DNA from: Paracidovorax wautersii
GTDB lineage: Bacteria > Pseudomonadota > Gammaproteobacteria > Burkholderiales > Burkholderiaceae_C
Direction of reading: 5' to 3'
Length of the DNA stretch: 64,000 bases
NCBI RefSeq assembly: GCF_900113035.1
Contig: NZ_FONX01000016.1
Span: 53,623-117,622, forward strand
Position 1 is the stretch's first letter; each line of letters opens with the position of its first letter. Of the stretch, positions 17,696 through 27,884 are shown piece after piece. The notes beneath the pieces were generated by a model. It did not search any database. It saw only the letters and a program-made list of their open reading frames with translations, and had not been told where the DNA came from. Both the position numbers and the translations under genes were made by a program.

Positions 17696-19309
17696 TTATT
17701 TCTGGAACATGGCCAGCATGCGCCGCGTGACCGCGAAGCCGCCGAACATGTTGACGGCCGTGAGCACCAGGGCGGCGAAGGCCAGCCAGAGGATCAGCCC
17801 GTCCGGGCGCCCGTTGGCCGCGGCCTGCGGCGGCGCGATCTGCACCAGGGCGCCGATGGCGATGATGCTGGAGATGGCGTTGGTCACGCTCATCAGCGGC
17901 GTGTGCAGCGCGGGCGTGACGTTCCACACCACCATGTAGCCGATGAAGCAGGCCAGCACGAACACCGTGAAGTGCCCCAGGAAGGCCGCCGGCGCATAGG
18001 CGCCGATGAACCAGAAGGCCACAGCCGCGACGGCGAACAGGATGGCCAGCGTCTTCGCCGGCAGCGGGCCGGCGCTGCCATGGCCGTGGCCGCCGGCCTT
18101 CTTCTCGGCCACGGGGGCCGCCGCGGGCCTGGCGGCGGCCGGTGCCGGCGCGGCCTTGAGCGGCGGCGCGGGCCAGGTGATCTCGCCCGCCTTGACGACG
18201 GTGAGGCCGCGGATGGCGTCGTCCTCCATGTTGACCACGGCCACGCCGTCCTTGGCCTTGCAGAGTTCCTCGGCCAGGCGCAGCAGGTTGGTCGCATAGA
18301 GCGTGGACGACTGCTTGGCCAGGCGCGAGGGCAGGTCCGTGAAGCCGAGGATCGTCACGCCGTGGCGCACCACGGCCTCGCCGGGCACGGTGAGCTCGCA
18401 GTTGCCGCCCTGCTCGGCCGCCATGTCCACGATGACGCTGCCGGGCTTCATGCTCTGGACCATCTCGGCGGTGATGAGCTTCGGCGCCGGCTTGCCGGGG
18501 ATGAGCGCGGTGGTGATGATGATGTCCGCGTCCCGGGCCTGCTCGGCGTACATCCGCCGCTGCGCAGCCTGGAAGCCCTCGCTCATGACCTTGGCGTAGC
18601 CGCCGCCGCCGGCGCCGTCTTCCTCGTAGTCCACCTTCACGAACTCGCCGCCCAGCGACCTGACCTGGTCGGCCACCTCGGCGCGCGTGTCGTTGGCGCG
18701 CACGATGGCGCCCAGGTTGGCCGCCGTGCCGATGGCAGCCAGCCCCGCCACCCCGGCCCCGGCGATGAACACCTTGGCGGGCGGTACCTTGCCCGCGGCG
18801 GTGATCTGGCCGTTGAAATAGCGGCCGAAGGCGTTGGCGGCCTCGATCACGGCGCGGTAGCCCGACACGCCCGCGGTGGAGGTGAGCGCATCCATCTTCT
18901 GCGCCCGGCTCAGCGTGCGCGGCAGGCAGTCGATGGCCAGCACCGTGGCCTGCCTGGCGGCCAGCTGCGCCATGAGTTCCGGGTGCTGCGCCGGCCAGAC
19001 GAAGCCCACCAGCAGGCCGCCCGGGCGCATCAGCGCCACTTCGGCGGCGCTGGGCGGGCGCACCTTGAAGACGATGTCCGAGGCGGCCCAGAGCGCTGCG
19101 GCATCGGGCAGCACCTCGGCGCCGGCGGCGCGGTAGGCGTCATCGCTGCAGTGCGCGGCCTCGCCCGCACCGGCCTCGACGGCGACCGAGAAGCCCAGCG
19201 CCACGAGTTTCTGGACCACTTCGGGCACCGTCGCCACGCGCTTTTCGCCGGCAAAGGTTTCGCGCGGCACGCCGATGCGTTGCGCTGTCGGGCTGGGGCT
19301 CGCCTGCAT
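17696..19309 (-). CDS. pntA: NAD(P) transhydrogenase alpha subunit (fused form)
   Basis: This 537-residue protein has an N-terminal NAD-binding domain I with [15 protein letters not shown] (131-145) and the nucleotide loop GAGVAG (184-189). A long Ala/Pro/His-Gly linker follows (roughly 385-420), then three or four membrane helices. Both alpha segments are in one chain, as in E. coli; many relatives split them into PntAA and PntAB. The ATG at 19309 follows AGGAGA at six-base spacing. The His-Gly stretch in the linker is longer than I would expect but is not obviously functional. Confidence 0.96.
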   Translation of the reverse strand: MQASPSPTAQRIGVPRETFAGEKRVATVPEVVQKLVALGFSVAVEAGAGEAAHCSDDAYRAAGAEVLPDAAALWAASDIVFKVRPPSAAEVALMRPGGLLVGFVWPAQHPELMAQLAARQATVLAIDCLPRTLSRAQKMDALTSTAGVSGYRAVIEAANAFGRYFNGQITAAGKVPPAKVFIAGAGVAGLAAIGTAANLGAIVRANDTRAEVADQVRSLGGEFVKVDYEEDGAGGGGYAKVMSEGFQAAQRRMYAEQARDADIIITTALIPGKPAPKLITAEMVQSMKPGSVIVDMAAEQGGNCELTVPGEAVVRHGVTILGFTDLPSRLAKQSSTLYATNLLRLAEELCKAKDGVAVVNMEDDAIRGLTVVKAGEITWPAPPLKAAPAPAAARPAAAPVAEKKAGGHGHGSAGPLPAKTLAILFAVAAVAFWFIGAYAPAAFLGHFTVFVLACFIGYMVVWNVTPALHTPLMSVTNAISSIIAIGALVQIAPPQAAANGRPDGLILWLAFAALVLTAVNMFGGFAVTRRMLAMFQK

Positions 19310-19440
19310 GGGAAGTCTCCTGGAATGTCGCCATGACCATGAATCTCCGGGCAGCACGCGAGACGTGCCGCCCACCGCGTCAACCGGCGGCCAGCTTACA
19401 TGAAGTGACATTCCGCCCCGTCCCGCAGGCGCTTGGGGCC

Positions 19441-19464
19441 TGAGAACGTGTTCACGTTCTGAGA
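19441..19464. repeat. TGAGAACGTG palindromic intergenic repeat, copy 1
   Basis: AGAACGTG-tt-CACGTTCT is a perfect dyad flanked by TG and GA. Near-identical elements occur at 27810-27830 and 57219-57240. This copy lies between the fba terminator and pntA, about 130 nt upstream of the pntA start. Confidence 0.7.
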
Positions 19465-19481
19465 AGGAGCACCCCCAAAGC

Positions 19482-19507
19482 AAAACCGGCAGCGCGAGGC
19501 TGCCGGT
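19482..19507 (-). terminator. Rho-independent terminator of fba
   Basis: ACCGGCAGC (19485-19493) pairs with GCTGCCGGT (19499-19507) around GCGAG, 29 nt after the fba stop. On the minus strand the stem is followed by TTTTG and a second short T run. Confidence 0.8.
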
Positions 19508-19535
19508 CTGGAGGGAAAGGGAACGCGCTATGCGA

Positions 19536-20600
19536 TCAGTTCACGATCTGCGACAGCTCGCCCTTGACGTAGCGCTGGGCCATGACCTGCAGGGTGTGGC
19601 CCTTGATCTTGGCGCCCTGGCCTTCGCAGCCGAATTCGACGTAGCGCTGCTTGCAGACCTGCTTGGCGGCTTCGCGGGCGGGCTTGAGCCATTCGCGGGC
19701 GTCGAACTTGTCGGGGTTCTCGGCCAGGAACTTGCGCACCGCGCCGGTCATGGCCAGGCGGATGTCGGTGTCGATGTTGATCTTGCGCACGCCGTACTTG
19801 ATGGCTTCCTGGATCTCCTCGACGGGCACGCCGTAGGTTTCCTTCATCTTGCCGCCGTACTGGTTGATGATGGCCAGCAGTTCGGCCGGCACCGACGAGG
19901 AGCCGTGCATCACCAGGTGGGTGTTGGGGATGCGGGCGTGGATTTCCTTCACGCGGCTGATGGCCAGGATGTCGCCCGTGGGCTTGCGGCTGAACTTGTA
20001 GGCGCCGTGGCTGGTGCCGATGGCGATGGCCAGCGCGTCGAGCTGCGTGGCCTTCACGAAGGTGGCGGCCTCTTCGGGATCAGTCAGCATCTGGCTGTGG
20101 TCCAGCTTGCCGACGGCGCCGATGCCGTCTTCCTCGCCGGCATCGCCGGTCTCGAGGTTGCCCAGGCAGCCGAGCTCGCCTTCGACCGTCGCGCCGACCT
20201 TGTGGGCCATGTCCACCACCTTGCGGGTGACATCGACGTTGTAGTCGAACGACGACGGCGTCTTGCCGTCGGACATCAGGGAGCCGTCCATCATCACCGA
20301 GCCGAAGCCCAGGTTCAGCGCGCCCTGGCACACCTCGGGGCTGGTGCCGTGGTCCTGGTGCATCACCAGGGGGATGTGGGGATACATCTCGGCAGCGGCC
20401 AGGATCAGGTGCTTGATGAAGGGCTCGCCAGCGTACTTGCGGGCGCCTGCGCTGGCCTGCAGGATGACCGGGGCGCCCACTTCGTCTGCGGCGGACATCA
20501 CGGCCTGGACCTGTTCCAGGTTGTTCACGTTGAAGGCGGGAATGCCGTAGCTGTGTTCAGCGGCATGGTCGAGCAGTTCGCGCATCGAGACGAGAGGCAT
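19536..20600 (-). CDS. fba: Class II fructose-bisphosphate aldolase
   Basis: This 354-residue zinc-dependent aldolase is of the CbbA/type B subgroup. The zinc-site MHQDHGTS segment, the GSVMMDGS segment and the C-terminal HGSSSVP region are all present. It cleaves fructose 1,6-bisphosphate to dihydroxyacetone phosphate and glyceraldehyde 3-phosphate, serving glycolysis/gluconeogenesis and, in autotrophic relatives, the Calvin cycle. It is monocistronic with a downstream terminator. No Rubisco or other cbb-specific genes are in the window, so a general metabolic role is assumed. Confidence 0.96.
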   Translation of the reverse strand: MPLVSMRELLDHAAEHSYGIPAFNVNNLEQVQAVMSAADEVGAPVILQASAGARKYAGEPFIKHLILAAAEMYPHIPLVMHQDHGTSPEVCQGALNLGFGSVMMDGSLMSDGKTPSSFDYNVDVTRKVVDMAHKVGATVEGELGCLGNLETGDAGEEDGIGAVGKLDHSQMLTDPEEAATFVKATQLDALAIAIGTSHGAYKFSRKPTGDILAISRVKEIHARIPNTHLVMHGSSSVPAELLAIINQYGGKMKETYGVPVEEIQEAIKYGVRKINIDTDIRLAMTGAVRKFLAENPDKFDAREWLKPAREAAKQVCKQRYVEFGCEGQGAKIKGHTLQVMAQRYVKGELSQIVN

Positions 20601-20696
20601 GGGTCAGATCCGTTCAGAGTGGGTAGGAAGGAAGGGCTCTGGGAGCCTGTGCAGTATGGCCGCACGGCACCTGTAACCGCTTGGTAACCGTCGATT

Positions 20697-22115
20697 TTAC
20701 TGCCCCGCCGTGTCGGCCGAAACGCCGAAAGCGAGGCGATAGCAGGTGGTGAAGGGCGCGGGCGCCGGAGCGGGCCCGAACCGCCCGCCATGGACGCGGG
20801 CCACGCGGGCCACGATCTCGTGGCCCAGGTGCAGGCTGTCCACCGCGCCGGCGCAGGGCGCGGCGCCCGCCCGGGCCCCGTCGTCGCAGACCTGCAGCCA
20901 GGCGGCGCTGCCGCCCTGCCCCTCGGCGCCCGTGGCCGGGCCGGCCTGCACCTCGATGCGGGTGCCGGCGGGCGTGTGGCGCAGCGCGTTCTCGATCAGG
21001 TTGCGCAAGGCCAGTTCCAGCAGCACGGCGTTGCCCTGCACCTGCACCGGCGCATCGATCGCGATGGCGATGCTGCCGCCATGCTCCCACGCCGCCTGCG
21101 CGTAGTCGGCGCCCACGCTGCGCGCCAGCGCGGCCAGGTCCACCGGCGCGGCCACCTCCTGCAGGCGGATGCGGCTGGTGCGCGCCAGCGCCAGCAGCTG
21201 GTTCAGCACGTGGCCGGCGCGCAGCGCCTGCTTGCCGATGCTGTCCAGCGCCGCCGTCTGCTGGTCGGCCGGCAGCCCCCGCGCCAGGGCGTCGGCATGC
21301 AGCACGATGGACGACAACGGCGTGCGCAGCTCGTGCGCCACCTCGTTGGCCAGCCGGCGCTCGCGCGCCAGCAGCACCTGCTGCCGGTCCAGCAGGGTGT
21401 TGATGGAGGCGACCACCGGCGCGAATTCGCGCAGCGGCACGCGGGCGGCGAGCCGCTGCGCGCCCGACACGTCGAGCGCGGCCACGTCGTCCGACAGGGT
21501 GTAGAGCGGGCGCAGGCCGCTGCGCACGGCCAGGCCCAGCACCAGCGCCACCACGGGCAGCAGCCAGAGCCCGGGCAGCACCATCTGCCCGGCGATATCC
21601 TGGGCCAGCGCATCGCGCTCCTGGACTTCGAGCAGCACCATGACCTTGCGGTCGCCCGCCTGGCTCCACTGCGCGAAGCCGCGCCAGGTGCGGCTCTCGC
21701 CCTCGGGCCTGAATTCGGAAAAGCCCAGCGGCGTGCCGAAGGGCGGCAGGGGCACGGCGCCGGTGCGCGTGAGCAGCCGGCCTTCGGCATCCCACATCGC
21801 CACGCTCAGGGACTGCTGGTAGTCGTGCGCCTTCAGCCGCGGCAGCCGGGTGCGCTGGGTGGTGCGCGCGGCATCCACGGCGGCGCCGGGCTCCAGGTTG
21901 AGCAGCAGCGCCGCCACGCTGGCCAGGTGGCCGTCGGTCAGCTCGTCGGCCTCCTGCACGCCGGTCTGGTAGGCCATGGCGACGAAGCTGGCCCAGACCA
22001 CGACCAGCGCGCCCAGCGTGCCGCACAGCAGCCGCCAGGTCAGCGAGGGCTGGCGCCGGGCCGCCGCGGCGGGCTGGCGGGCGGCGGCGGGCTCGGGGGA
22101 GGACGCGGCGGTCAC
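20697..22115 (-). CDS. Sensor histidine kinase, QseC/TctE-like
   Basis: This 472-residue membrane kinase has a first transmembrane helix at ~28-48 and a periplasmic segment of ~130 residues. A second helix (~178-197) and a HAMP-like region follow. The dimerisation/phosphoacceptor box is EVAHELRTPLSS with H261, and a C-terminal ATPase domain follows. It pairs with the OmpR-type regulator 10 nt upstream. The C-terminal ATPase motifs are partly diverged in the G2 region. The signal is unknown; the adjacent PAP2 phosphatase hints at envelope or lipid stress. Confidence 0.92.
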   Translation of the reverse strand: MTAASSPEPAAARQPAAAARRQPSLTWRLLCGTLGALVVVWASFVAMAYQTGVQEADELTDGHLASVAALLLNLEPGAAVDAARTTQRTRLPRLKAHDYQQSLSVAMWDAEGRLLTRTGAVPLPPFGTPLGFSEFRPEGESRTWRGFAQWSQAGDRKVMVLLEVQERDALAQDIAGQMVLPGLWLLPVVALVLGLAVRSGLRPLYTLSDDVAALDVSGAQRLAARVPLREFAPVVASINTLLDRQQVLLARERRLANEVAHELRTPLSSIVLHADALARGLPADQQTAALDSIGKQALRAGHVLNQLLALARTSRIRLQEVAAPVDLAALARSVGADYAQAAWEHGGSIAIAIDAPVQVQGNAVLLELALRNLIENALRHTPAGTRIEVQAGPATGAEGQGGSAAWLQVCDDGARAGAAPCAGAVDSLHLGHEIVARVARVHGGRFGPAPAPAPFTTCYRLAFGVSADTAGQ

Positions 22116-22125
22116 GGGGCGCTCC

Positions 22126-22821
22126 TCACTCCGCGGGGATGAAGTAGCCCACGCCGCGCATGGTCACGATGCGCTCGTTGCCCAGCTTGCGGCGCAGGTG
22201 GTGGATGTGGACCTCGACGGCGTTGCTCTCCACCACGGTCTGCCAGTTGTAGAGGCGCTCTTCGATCTGCTGGCGCGAGAGCACCCGCCCGCGCGACTCC
22301 AGCAGCACCAGCAGCACCGAGAATTCGCGCGGCGACATCTCCACCAGCTGGCCGGCGCGGCGCACGGTGCGCGCGGCCGGGTCCACCTCCAGGTCGCCGT
22401 GGCACAGCGTGGGCGCGGCGCGGCCGGCCGAGCGGCGCAGCAGGGCTCGCAGCCGGGCTTCCAGTTCATCGACGTCGAAGGGCTTGACCAGGTAGTCGTC
22501 GGCGCCCAGGTCCAGCCCGGCGATGCGCTGGTGCACCTGGTCGCGCGCGGTGAGGATCAGCACCGGCGTGGCCGGGTCGGGCAGCGTGGCGATGCTCGTC
22601 GCGCCGCCCTGCGCGCTGGCGCGCAGGCGCTGCAGCAGCTCGCCCCCGTCGCCGTCGGGCAGGCCCAGGTCCAGCAGCACGGCGGAGAAGGATTCCGCGC
22701 ACAGCGCGCTCCAGGCGCCCGCGAGGCGGTCGCACACATCCACCGCATAGCCACGCTGCTGGAGCGTGGCGCTCAGGCCGGCGGCAATGCCGGCATCGTC
22801 TTCGACCACGAGGATTCGCAT
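22126..22821 (-). CDS. OmpR-family response regulator
   Basis: This 231-residue protein has a receiver domain (residues ~1-125, acidic pocket E7/D8/D9, phosphorylation site D51, LTARD switch and VKPFD lysine). A winged-helix DNA-binding domain follows (~135-228). An extra stretch of roughly a dozen residues (about 68-82) lies between the phosphorylation site and the switch strand and is unusual for the family. The kinase gene follows in the same operon. The divergent PAP2 gene starts 79 nt away, so one intergenic region could be its target. Confidence 0.94.
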   Translation of the reverse strand: MRILVVEDDAGIAAGLSATLQQRGYAVDVCDRLAGAWSALCAESFSAVLLDLGLPDGDGGELLQRLRASAQGGATSIATLPDPATPVLILTARDQVHQRIAGLDLGADDYLVKPFDVDELEARLRALLRRSAGRAAPTLCHGDLEVDPAARTVRRAGQLVEMSPREFSVLLVLLESRGRVLSRQQIEERLYNWQTVVESNAVEVHIHHLRRKLGNERIVTMRGVGYFIPAE

Positions 22822-22899
22822 GCGGCGATTGTGCTTGCGAATGCCGGCCGGCCCGGGCCATAAGAAGCCGTTAAGCCGGCCGGGCTATGGTGCGCGGCC

Positions 22900-23658
22900 A
22901 TGATGCCCCCCGCCCCGCCGCCGCCCCTTGCCGCCCCGACGCTGCGCTCGCGTTTCCCACGCCTTCCGCGCATCGACGGCGCGCTGCTGGCCATCGTGGT
23001 GGGGGCCGCGCTGCTCGCGCTCTGGGATTCGACTGGCCTGGACCTCGCGCTCGCGCGCTGGTTCGGCAACGCCAACGGCTTTCCGCTGCGCGATGCCTGG
23101 CTGTACTCGCGCCTGCTGCACGACGACGCGCGGCTGCTGGGCTGGGTCATCGCCACGGCGCTGATCGTAGGGGTCTGGCTGCCCTGGGGGCCGCTGCGCC
23201 GCATCGACCTGGAGCGCCGCGTGGCCCTGGCCGTGGCGCTGCTGCTGTCGCTCGCGGTGGTGTCGATCGCCAAGCGGCTGAACCACACCAGCTGCCCATG
23301 GGACCTGGCCGAGTTCGGCGGCGTGGCGCGCTACGTGTCGCACTGGCGCTGGGGCGTGACCGACGGCGGCAGCGGCCACTGCTTTCCCGGCGGCCATGCG
23401 TCCGCCGGCTTCGGCTTCCTGGCGCTCTACTTCGCCTGGCGCGACGACGCACCGCGGCTGGCGCGCATCTGCCTGGTGGCGGCCCTGGCGGCCGGCTTCG
23501 CGCTGGGCTGGGTGCAGCAGGTGCGCGGCGCGCATTTCATGAGCCACAACCTCTGGACCGCCTGGCTGTGCTGGACCACGGTCTGGGCCGTGGATGCGGT
23601 GCGCCAGCGCTTCTTCGCGGCGCCGCGGCCGGCAGGCGCCGTCACGCCGGCCGCCTGA
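22900..23658 (+). CDS. PAP2-family membrane phosphatase
   Basis: This 252-residue integral membrane protein has about six helices and the PAP2 signature in degenerate order: K125-R126 region, GGHAS (164-168) and R209-x2-H212...H216. Such enzymes remove phosphate from undecaprenyl pyrophosphate, phosphatidate or lipid A at the periplasmic face. Divergent placement next to a QseBC-like two-component system suggests regulated envelope modification. The N-terminus is proline-rich. The ATG at 22900 is 79 nt from the regulator start, so promoters overlap. Confidence 0.88.
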   Translation: MMPPAPPPPLAAPTLRSRFPRLPRIDGALLAIVVGAALLALWDSTGLDLALARWFGNANGFPLRDAWLYSRLLHDDARLLGWVIATALIVGVWLPWGPLRRIDLERRVALAVALLLSLAVVSIAKRLNHTSCPWDLAEFGGVARYVSHWRWGVTDGGSGHCFPGGHASAGFGFLALYFAWRDDAPRLARICLVAALAAGFALGWVQQVRGAHFMSHNLWTAWLCWTTVWAVDAVRQRFFAAPRPAGAVTPAA

Positions 23659-23703
23659 GCGCCTGAACGCCTTTCGCCCCGGCGGCGCCGCCGCGCCCCG
23701 CGC

Positions 23704-25140
23704 TCAGTTCGCCCGGCAGATCTTGAGCATGTTGGTGCCGCCCGGCGCCCCCATGGGTTCGCCGCAGGTGATGACGTAGAGGTCGCCCTGCTGCACGATG
23801 TTGCGGGTCTTGAGGTGGCCTTCGGCCTGCTCCAGCGCGGTGTCGCGGTCGGCGCTGGTGTCCATCAGCAGCGGGCGCACGTTGCGGTACATGGCCATCT
23901 TGCGCTGCGTGGCCACCTTGGGGGTCAGCGCGTAGATCGGGATGTGGATGCGGTGGCGGCTCATCCAGAGCGCGGTGGAGCCGCTGTCGGTCAGCGCCAC
24001 CAGCGCCTTGGCGCCCAGGTGGTGGGCGGTGAACAGCGCGCCCATGGCGATGGACTGGTCGATGCGGCCCAGCGTCTGGCCGATGAAGTCGGAATCGCGC
24101 TCGGGGTCTTCGGCGGCCTCGGCGGCGGCGCAGATCTTGGCCATCTCCTCCACCGTCTCCAGCGGATAGCGGCCGGCGGCGGTCTCGGCGCTGAGCATCA
24201 CGGCGTCGGTGCCGTCGAGCACGGCGTTGGCCACGTCGCTCACCTCGGCGCGGGTGGGCACGGCGTTGGTGATCATGCTCTCCATCATCTGCGTGGCGGT
24301 GATGACGACCCGGTCCATGTCGCGCGCCATGCGGATCATCTTCTTCTGCAGCGCAGGCACGGCGGCGTTGCCCACCTCCACGGCCAGGTCGCCGCGCGCC
24401 ACCATGATGCCGTCGGACACGCGCAGGATCTCTTCGAGCAGCGGCACGGCCTCGGCGCGCTCGATCTTGGCGATCAGGCCCGGGCGGTGGCGGTATTCGG
24501 CCGCCGCCACGTTGCACAGCTGGCGCGCCATTTCCATGTCGGTGGCGTTCTTGGGAAAGCTCACGGCCACGTAGTCGGCCTGGAAGCTCATGGCGGTCTT
24601 GATGTCCTCCATGTCCTTGGCCGTGAGCGCGGGCGCGGTCAGGCCGCCGCCCTGCTTGTTGATGCCCTTGTTGTTGGAGAGCTCGCCGCCGATCTTCACC
24701 GTGGTGTGCACGGCCTCGCCGCGCACCGCATCGACGACCAGCACGATCAGCCCGTCGTTGAGCAGCAGCACGTCGCCGGCCTTCACGTCGCGCGGCAGTT
24801 CCTTGTAGTCGAGGCCCACGCCGTTCAGGTCGCCCGGCTCGGTGCGCGAGGCGTCCAGCACGAAGGGCTGGCCGGCCTGCAGCATCACGCGGCCTTCGGC
24901 GAACTTGCCGACGCGGATCTTGGGGCCCTGCAGGTCGGCCATGATGGCCACCTCGCGGCCGGCGCGCTGCGCGGCCTCGCGCACGGCGGCGGCGCGGTCG
25001 ATGTGGTCCTGCGCCCTGCCGTGGCTGAAGTTCAGCCGCACCACGTTGACGCCGGCGCGGATCATGCGCTCCAGCAGCTGCGGGTCGCTCGAAGCGGGGC
25101 CCAGGGTGGCGACGATCTTGGTGGCGCGGCGGATCTGCAT
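23704..25140 (-). CDS. pyk: Pyruvate kinase
   Basis: This 478-residue enzyme has the TIM-barrel KIERAEAV and MVARGDLAVEVG motifs and the NFSHG substrate loop. It converts phosphoenolpyruvate and ADP to pyruvate and ATP in the cytoplasm. Length and C-terminal regulatory domain match bacterial pyruvate kinases. It is convergent with the PAP2 gene and divergent from the Fur-boxed receptor gene; transcription appears monocistronic. Confidence 0.97.
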   Translation of the reverse strand: MQIRRATKIVATLGPASSDPQLLERMIRAGVNVVRLNFSHGRAQDHIDRAAAVREAAQRAGREVAIMADLQGPKIRVGKFAEGRVMLQAGQPFVLDASRTEPGDLNGVGLDYKELPRDVKAGDVLLLNDGLIVLVVDAVRGEAVHTTVKIGGELSNNKGINKQGGGLTAPALTAKDMEDIKTAMSFQADYVAVSFPKNATDMEMARQLCNVAAAEYRHRPGLIAKIERAEAVPLLEEILRVSDGIMVARGDLAVEVGNAAVPALQKKMIRMARDMDRVVITATQMMESMITNAVPTRAEVSDVANAVLDGTDAVMLSAETAAGRYPLETVEEMAKICAAAEAAEDPERDSDFIGQTLGRIDQSIAMGALFTAHHLGAKALVALTDSGSTALWMSRHRIHIPIYALTPKVATQRKMAMYRNVRPLLMDTSADRDTALEQAEGHLKTRNIVQQGDLYVITCGEPMGAPGGTNMLKICRAN

Positions 25141-25302
25141 GCGTTTGTCTCTCTTTCTTTATGGGGATGGCATGGAACGCGGTCTTGTAACCGCGTTTCA
25201 ATTCTGGCACGACCCCGGTTACATGGTGGTTTCATGCGGTATTGCGCAGCCGGCCCGGGTGCCGCACCAGTCTGATTTCCTCACGCTTTGCCAGCATATT
25301 TG

Positions 25303-25317
25303 TGAGAATTATTCTCA
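25303..25317. promoter_or_regulatory. Fur box upstream of the TonB-dependent receptor
   Basis: TGAGAAT-t-ATTCTCA is a perfect 7-1-7 dyad with the core of the Fur consensus. It lies 117 nt upstream of the receptor ATG and 163 nt from the pyk start. Iron-repressed expression of the receptor is expected. Confidence 0.85.
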
Positions 25318-25433
25318 TTGGTGAAACAATGAACGCGTGAGCCAGAGAACCACCCGGCAAGGCACCGCCGACCGGGCCGACGCGCCATCGCAGTGCAAGG
25401 GGTATCCAGCAGACAACCCTTTCCGACACGTCC

Positions 25434-27812
25434 ATGGCTCACCGTCTGCCCACCCGGCCCGCCGCAACTCGGCCCGCCACCCCCCTCCCCCGTTCACTGG
25501 CCCTGCGTCCCGCCGCATGGGCCGCCTGTCTCGCCGCGCTGGCCGCCCCCTCGTGGGCCCAGGCGCCCGCCACCGGCCCGGCTGCCGCCATGCAGGGCGC
25601 GCAGCTCCAGCAGGTGGACGTGGTGGAAGAGGCCGATCGCCAGCCCGGCACTGTCACCACGATCAGCGGCGATGCGCTGGAAAGCGCGAACAGCATGAAG
25701 GACATCGTGCGCAACCAGCCCCTGGTGGCCGCGCCGGGCACGGTGGCCGGCACCAGCCGCAACCGCAGCAGCTTCGACCGGTCCGGCACCACGGGCTACA
25801 ACATCCGCGGCATCGAGGGCAACCGCGTCGGCCTGGACGTGGACGGCGTGGAGATGCCCGATGCCACCACGCGCCCCTACGTGAGCCGCGCCGGCGTCAA
25901 CACCTTCGGTGCCGGGCGCGACTTCATCGATCCGGAGATGTTCTCGTCCGCCCAGATCCTGTCGGGCACCACGCCGGCACGGCGCACGGCCGGCGGCATC
26001 GGCGGCGCGGTGAGCTTCCGCACCAAGGCAGCCAGCGACTATCTGCGCGACGACAAGCCCTCGTACCTGGGCGCGAGGATCGGCTACGACTCGGCAGACC
26101 GGTCCTGGAACGAGAGCTTCACCGGAGCGCTGCGCAGCGGCGATGCCGACGGGCTCGTCGCCTACTCCCGCCGCGACGGCCACGCCCGCCGCAACCACAG
26201 CCCCACCGTGGACAGCTATCCCGACGACTGGCACTCCGACGCGCTGCTGCTCAAGGGCGGCCTGCGCGTGGACGGCGCCCACCGCCTGGAACTGTCGGCC
26301 GACCTGTACCGCCGCAAGAACCACACCGTCTTCGAGGGATGGAACAACGCCGGCACGGCCCTCACCGAGGCATCGCGCCAGGCGAGCGACACCGAGCGCA
26401 ACACGCTGCAGCTCACGCACCAGTGGACGCCGCGCAATGCCTGGATCGACCAGGCGGACACGCGCCTGTTCCACCAGGACACGGCCACCCGGGACGTGAC
26501 CGACACCACCACGCTGGCCTCCGGCGTCACCGGGCGCAACCTGTCCGAGAACCTGACGCGCACCTGGGGCCTGTCCACCACGGCCGGCAAGCGCATCGGG
26601 CGCCACGCGCTGAGCTTCGGCGCCAACGCCTCCACGCAGGACGTGGACCGCCCGTGGAGCGTCGGCTATCCGCAGCCATACATGAAGCCCCAGCCCGACA
26701 CCACCACGGATCGCGTGGGCGCCTTCGTGCAGGACGAGATCGTTGCCGACGCCGGCGGCAAGCGGCTGGCCGTGATCCCCGCCCTGCGCGTGGACCGCGT
26801 GAGGATCAGGACGCGCGACCTCTCCAACTTCGTCGGCGGCGTGCTCACCGAGCAGGACGTGCAGCGGCTCTACGGCAGCCCTCCGGCCACCACCATCGTC
26901 AGCCCCGGCCTGGCCGTCACCTACGACGTCGCGCCGCGCCTGCGCAGCTACGCGCAGTACAGGCGCGGGGGCCGCGCGCCATCGCCCGGCGAGATCTTCG
27001 GCTCCTGGAACATGGCGAGCAACTACGCCGCGGGCAACCAGTACGCCCTGGTCGGCAACCGCGACCTGAAGGAGGAGAAGAGCAATGCCTTCGAAGTCGG
27101 CGTGACCGGCCATCCCGCACCCGGCGTGGCGCTGCACAGCGCGCTGTTCTATACCCGCTACAGCGACTTCATCGCCTACACGCGCTACACGCGCGCCAGC
27201 GCGCCGAGCCTGTTCACCAACGTGCCGGCCCACATCGGCACCATCTACCAGGCCGAGAACCGCGACGAGGCCACGATCTACGGCTTCGAACTCAGCGCCC
27301 GGCTGGAGCACGGCCAGTGGAGCCCCGCCGCCCAGGGCCTGTACACGACCTGGGCACTGGGCCTGAGCCGGGGCACGTCCCGGTCGAACTACGCGGGCGA
27401 CCGCAAGGTGGACCTCGACTCCGTGCTGCCGCGCAAGGCCATCCTCGGCGTGGGCTACGACGCGCCCATGCGCCGCTGGGGCATGAACCTCACCGGCACC
27501 TTCGTGGCCGGCAAGCAGGCTGCGGCCACCAACCGCGACAGCTTCACCAACAACCCGGGCGCCACGCTGACGGACGCCACCACCGAACTCTTCCGCGTGC
27601 CCGGCTACGCCACGTTCGACCTGAGCGGGTACTGGCAGATCCGCCCGGGCGTGCGCCTGCAGGCCGGCATCTACAACCTGGGCGACAAGCGCTACTGGGA
27701 CTACGCGAGCGCCCGCAGCCTGCAGCCCGCGCTGGCCCGCGACCGGCGCGACATCGAGCTGCTGACGAACGCCGGCCGCACCGTGGCGGTGTCGATGTCA
27801 GTCGCTTTCTGA
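25434..27812 (+). CDS. TonB-dependent outer-membrane receptor, haemoglobin/transferrin-receptor type
   Basis: This 792-residue receptor has an N-terminal export signal (long basic/proline stretch, then hydrophobic core ending SWA-QA near 43), a plug domain (~60-210, with RGIEGNRVGLDVDGVE) and a 22-strand-type barrel ending in F. Barrel segments around residues 520-560 (GGRAPSPGE ... GNRDLKEE) sit where haem receptors have FRAP and NPNL boxes. No histidine lies between them, so the usual haem ligand is missing. It imports an iron source across the outer membrane using TonB. It is Fur-boxed upstream, followed by an EF-hand lipoprotein gene. Confidence 0.93.
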   Translation: MAHRLPTRPAATRPATPLPRSLALRPAAWAACLAALAAPSWAQAPATGPAAAMQGAQLQQVDVVEEADRQPGTVTTISGDALESANSMKDIVRNQPLVAAPGTVAGTSRNRSSFDRSGTTGYNIRGIEGNRVGLDVDGVEMPDATTRPYVSRAGVNTFGAGRDFIDPEMFSSAQILSGTTPARRTAGGIGGAVSFRTKAASDYLRDDKPSYLGARIGYDSADRSWNESFTGALRSGDADGLVAYSRRDGHARRNHSPTVDSYPDDWHSDALLLKGGLRVDGAHRLELSADLYRRKNHTVFEGWNNAGTALTEASRQASDTERNTLQLTHQWTPRNAWIDQADTRLFHQDTATRDVTDTTTLASGVTGRNLSENLTRTWGLSTTAGKRIGRHALSFGANASTQDVDRPWSVGYPQPYMKPQPDTTTDRVGAFVQDEIVADAGGKRLAVIPALRVDRVRIRTRDLSNFVGGVLTEQDVQRLYGSPPATTIVSPGLAVTYDVAPRLRSYAQYRRGGRAPSPGEIFGSWNMASNYAAGNQYALVGNRDLKEEKSNAFEVGVTGHPAPGVALHSALFYTRYSDFIAYTRYTRASAPSLFTNVPAHIGTIYQAENRDEATIYGFELSARLEHGQWSPAAQGLYTTWALGLSRGTSRSNYAGDRKVDLDSVLPRKAILGVGYDAPMRRWGMNLTGTFVAGKQAAATNRDSFTNNPGATLTDATTELFRVPGYATFDLSGYWQIRPGVRLQAGIYNLGDKRYWDYASARSLQPALARDRRDIELLTNAGRTVAVSMSVAF

Positions 27813-27830
27813 GAACGTGTTCACGATCTC
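27810..27830. repeat. TGAGAACGTG palindromic repeat, copy 2
   Basis: TGAGAACGTGTTCACGATCT follows the consensus of the other two copies. The first three bases are the stop codon of the receptor gene, so the element begins exactly at the end of the coding region. Confidence 0.7.
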
Positions 27831-27884
27831 CCAGGGGTCGCGCGCCTCTTTCTCCACCCCACCCCGACCGCAAGGACCACTTCC

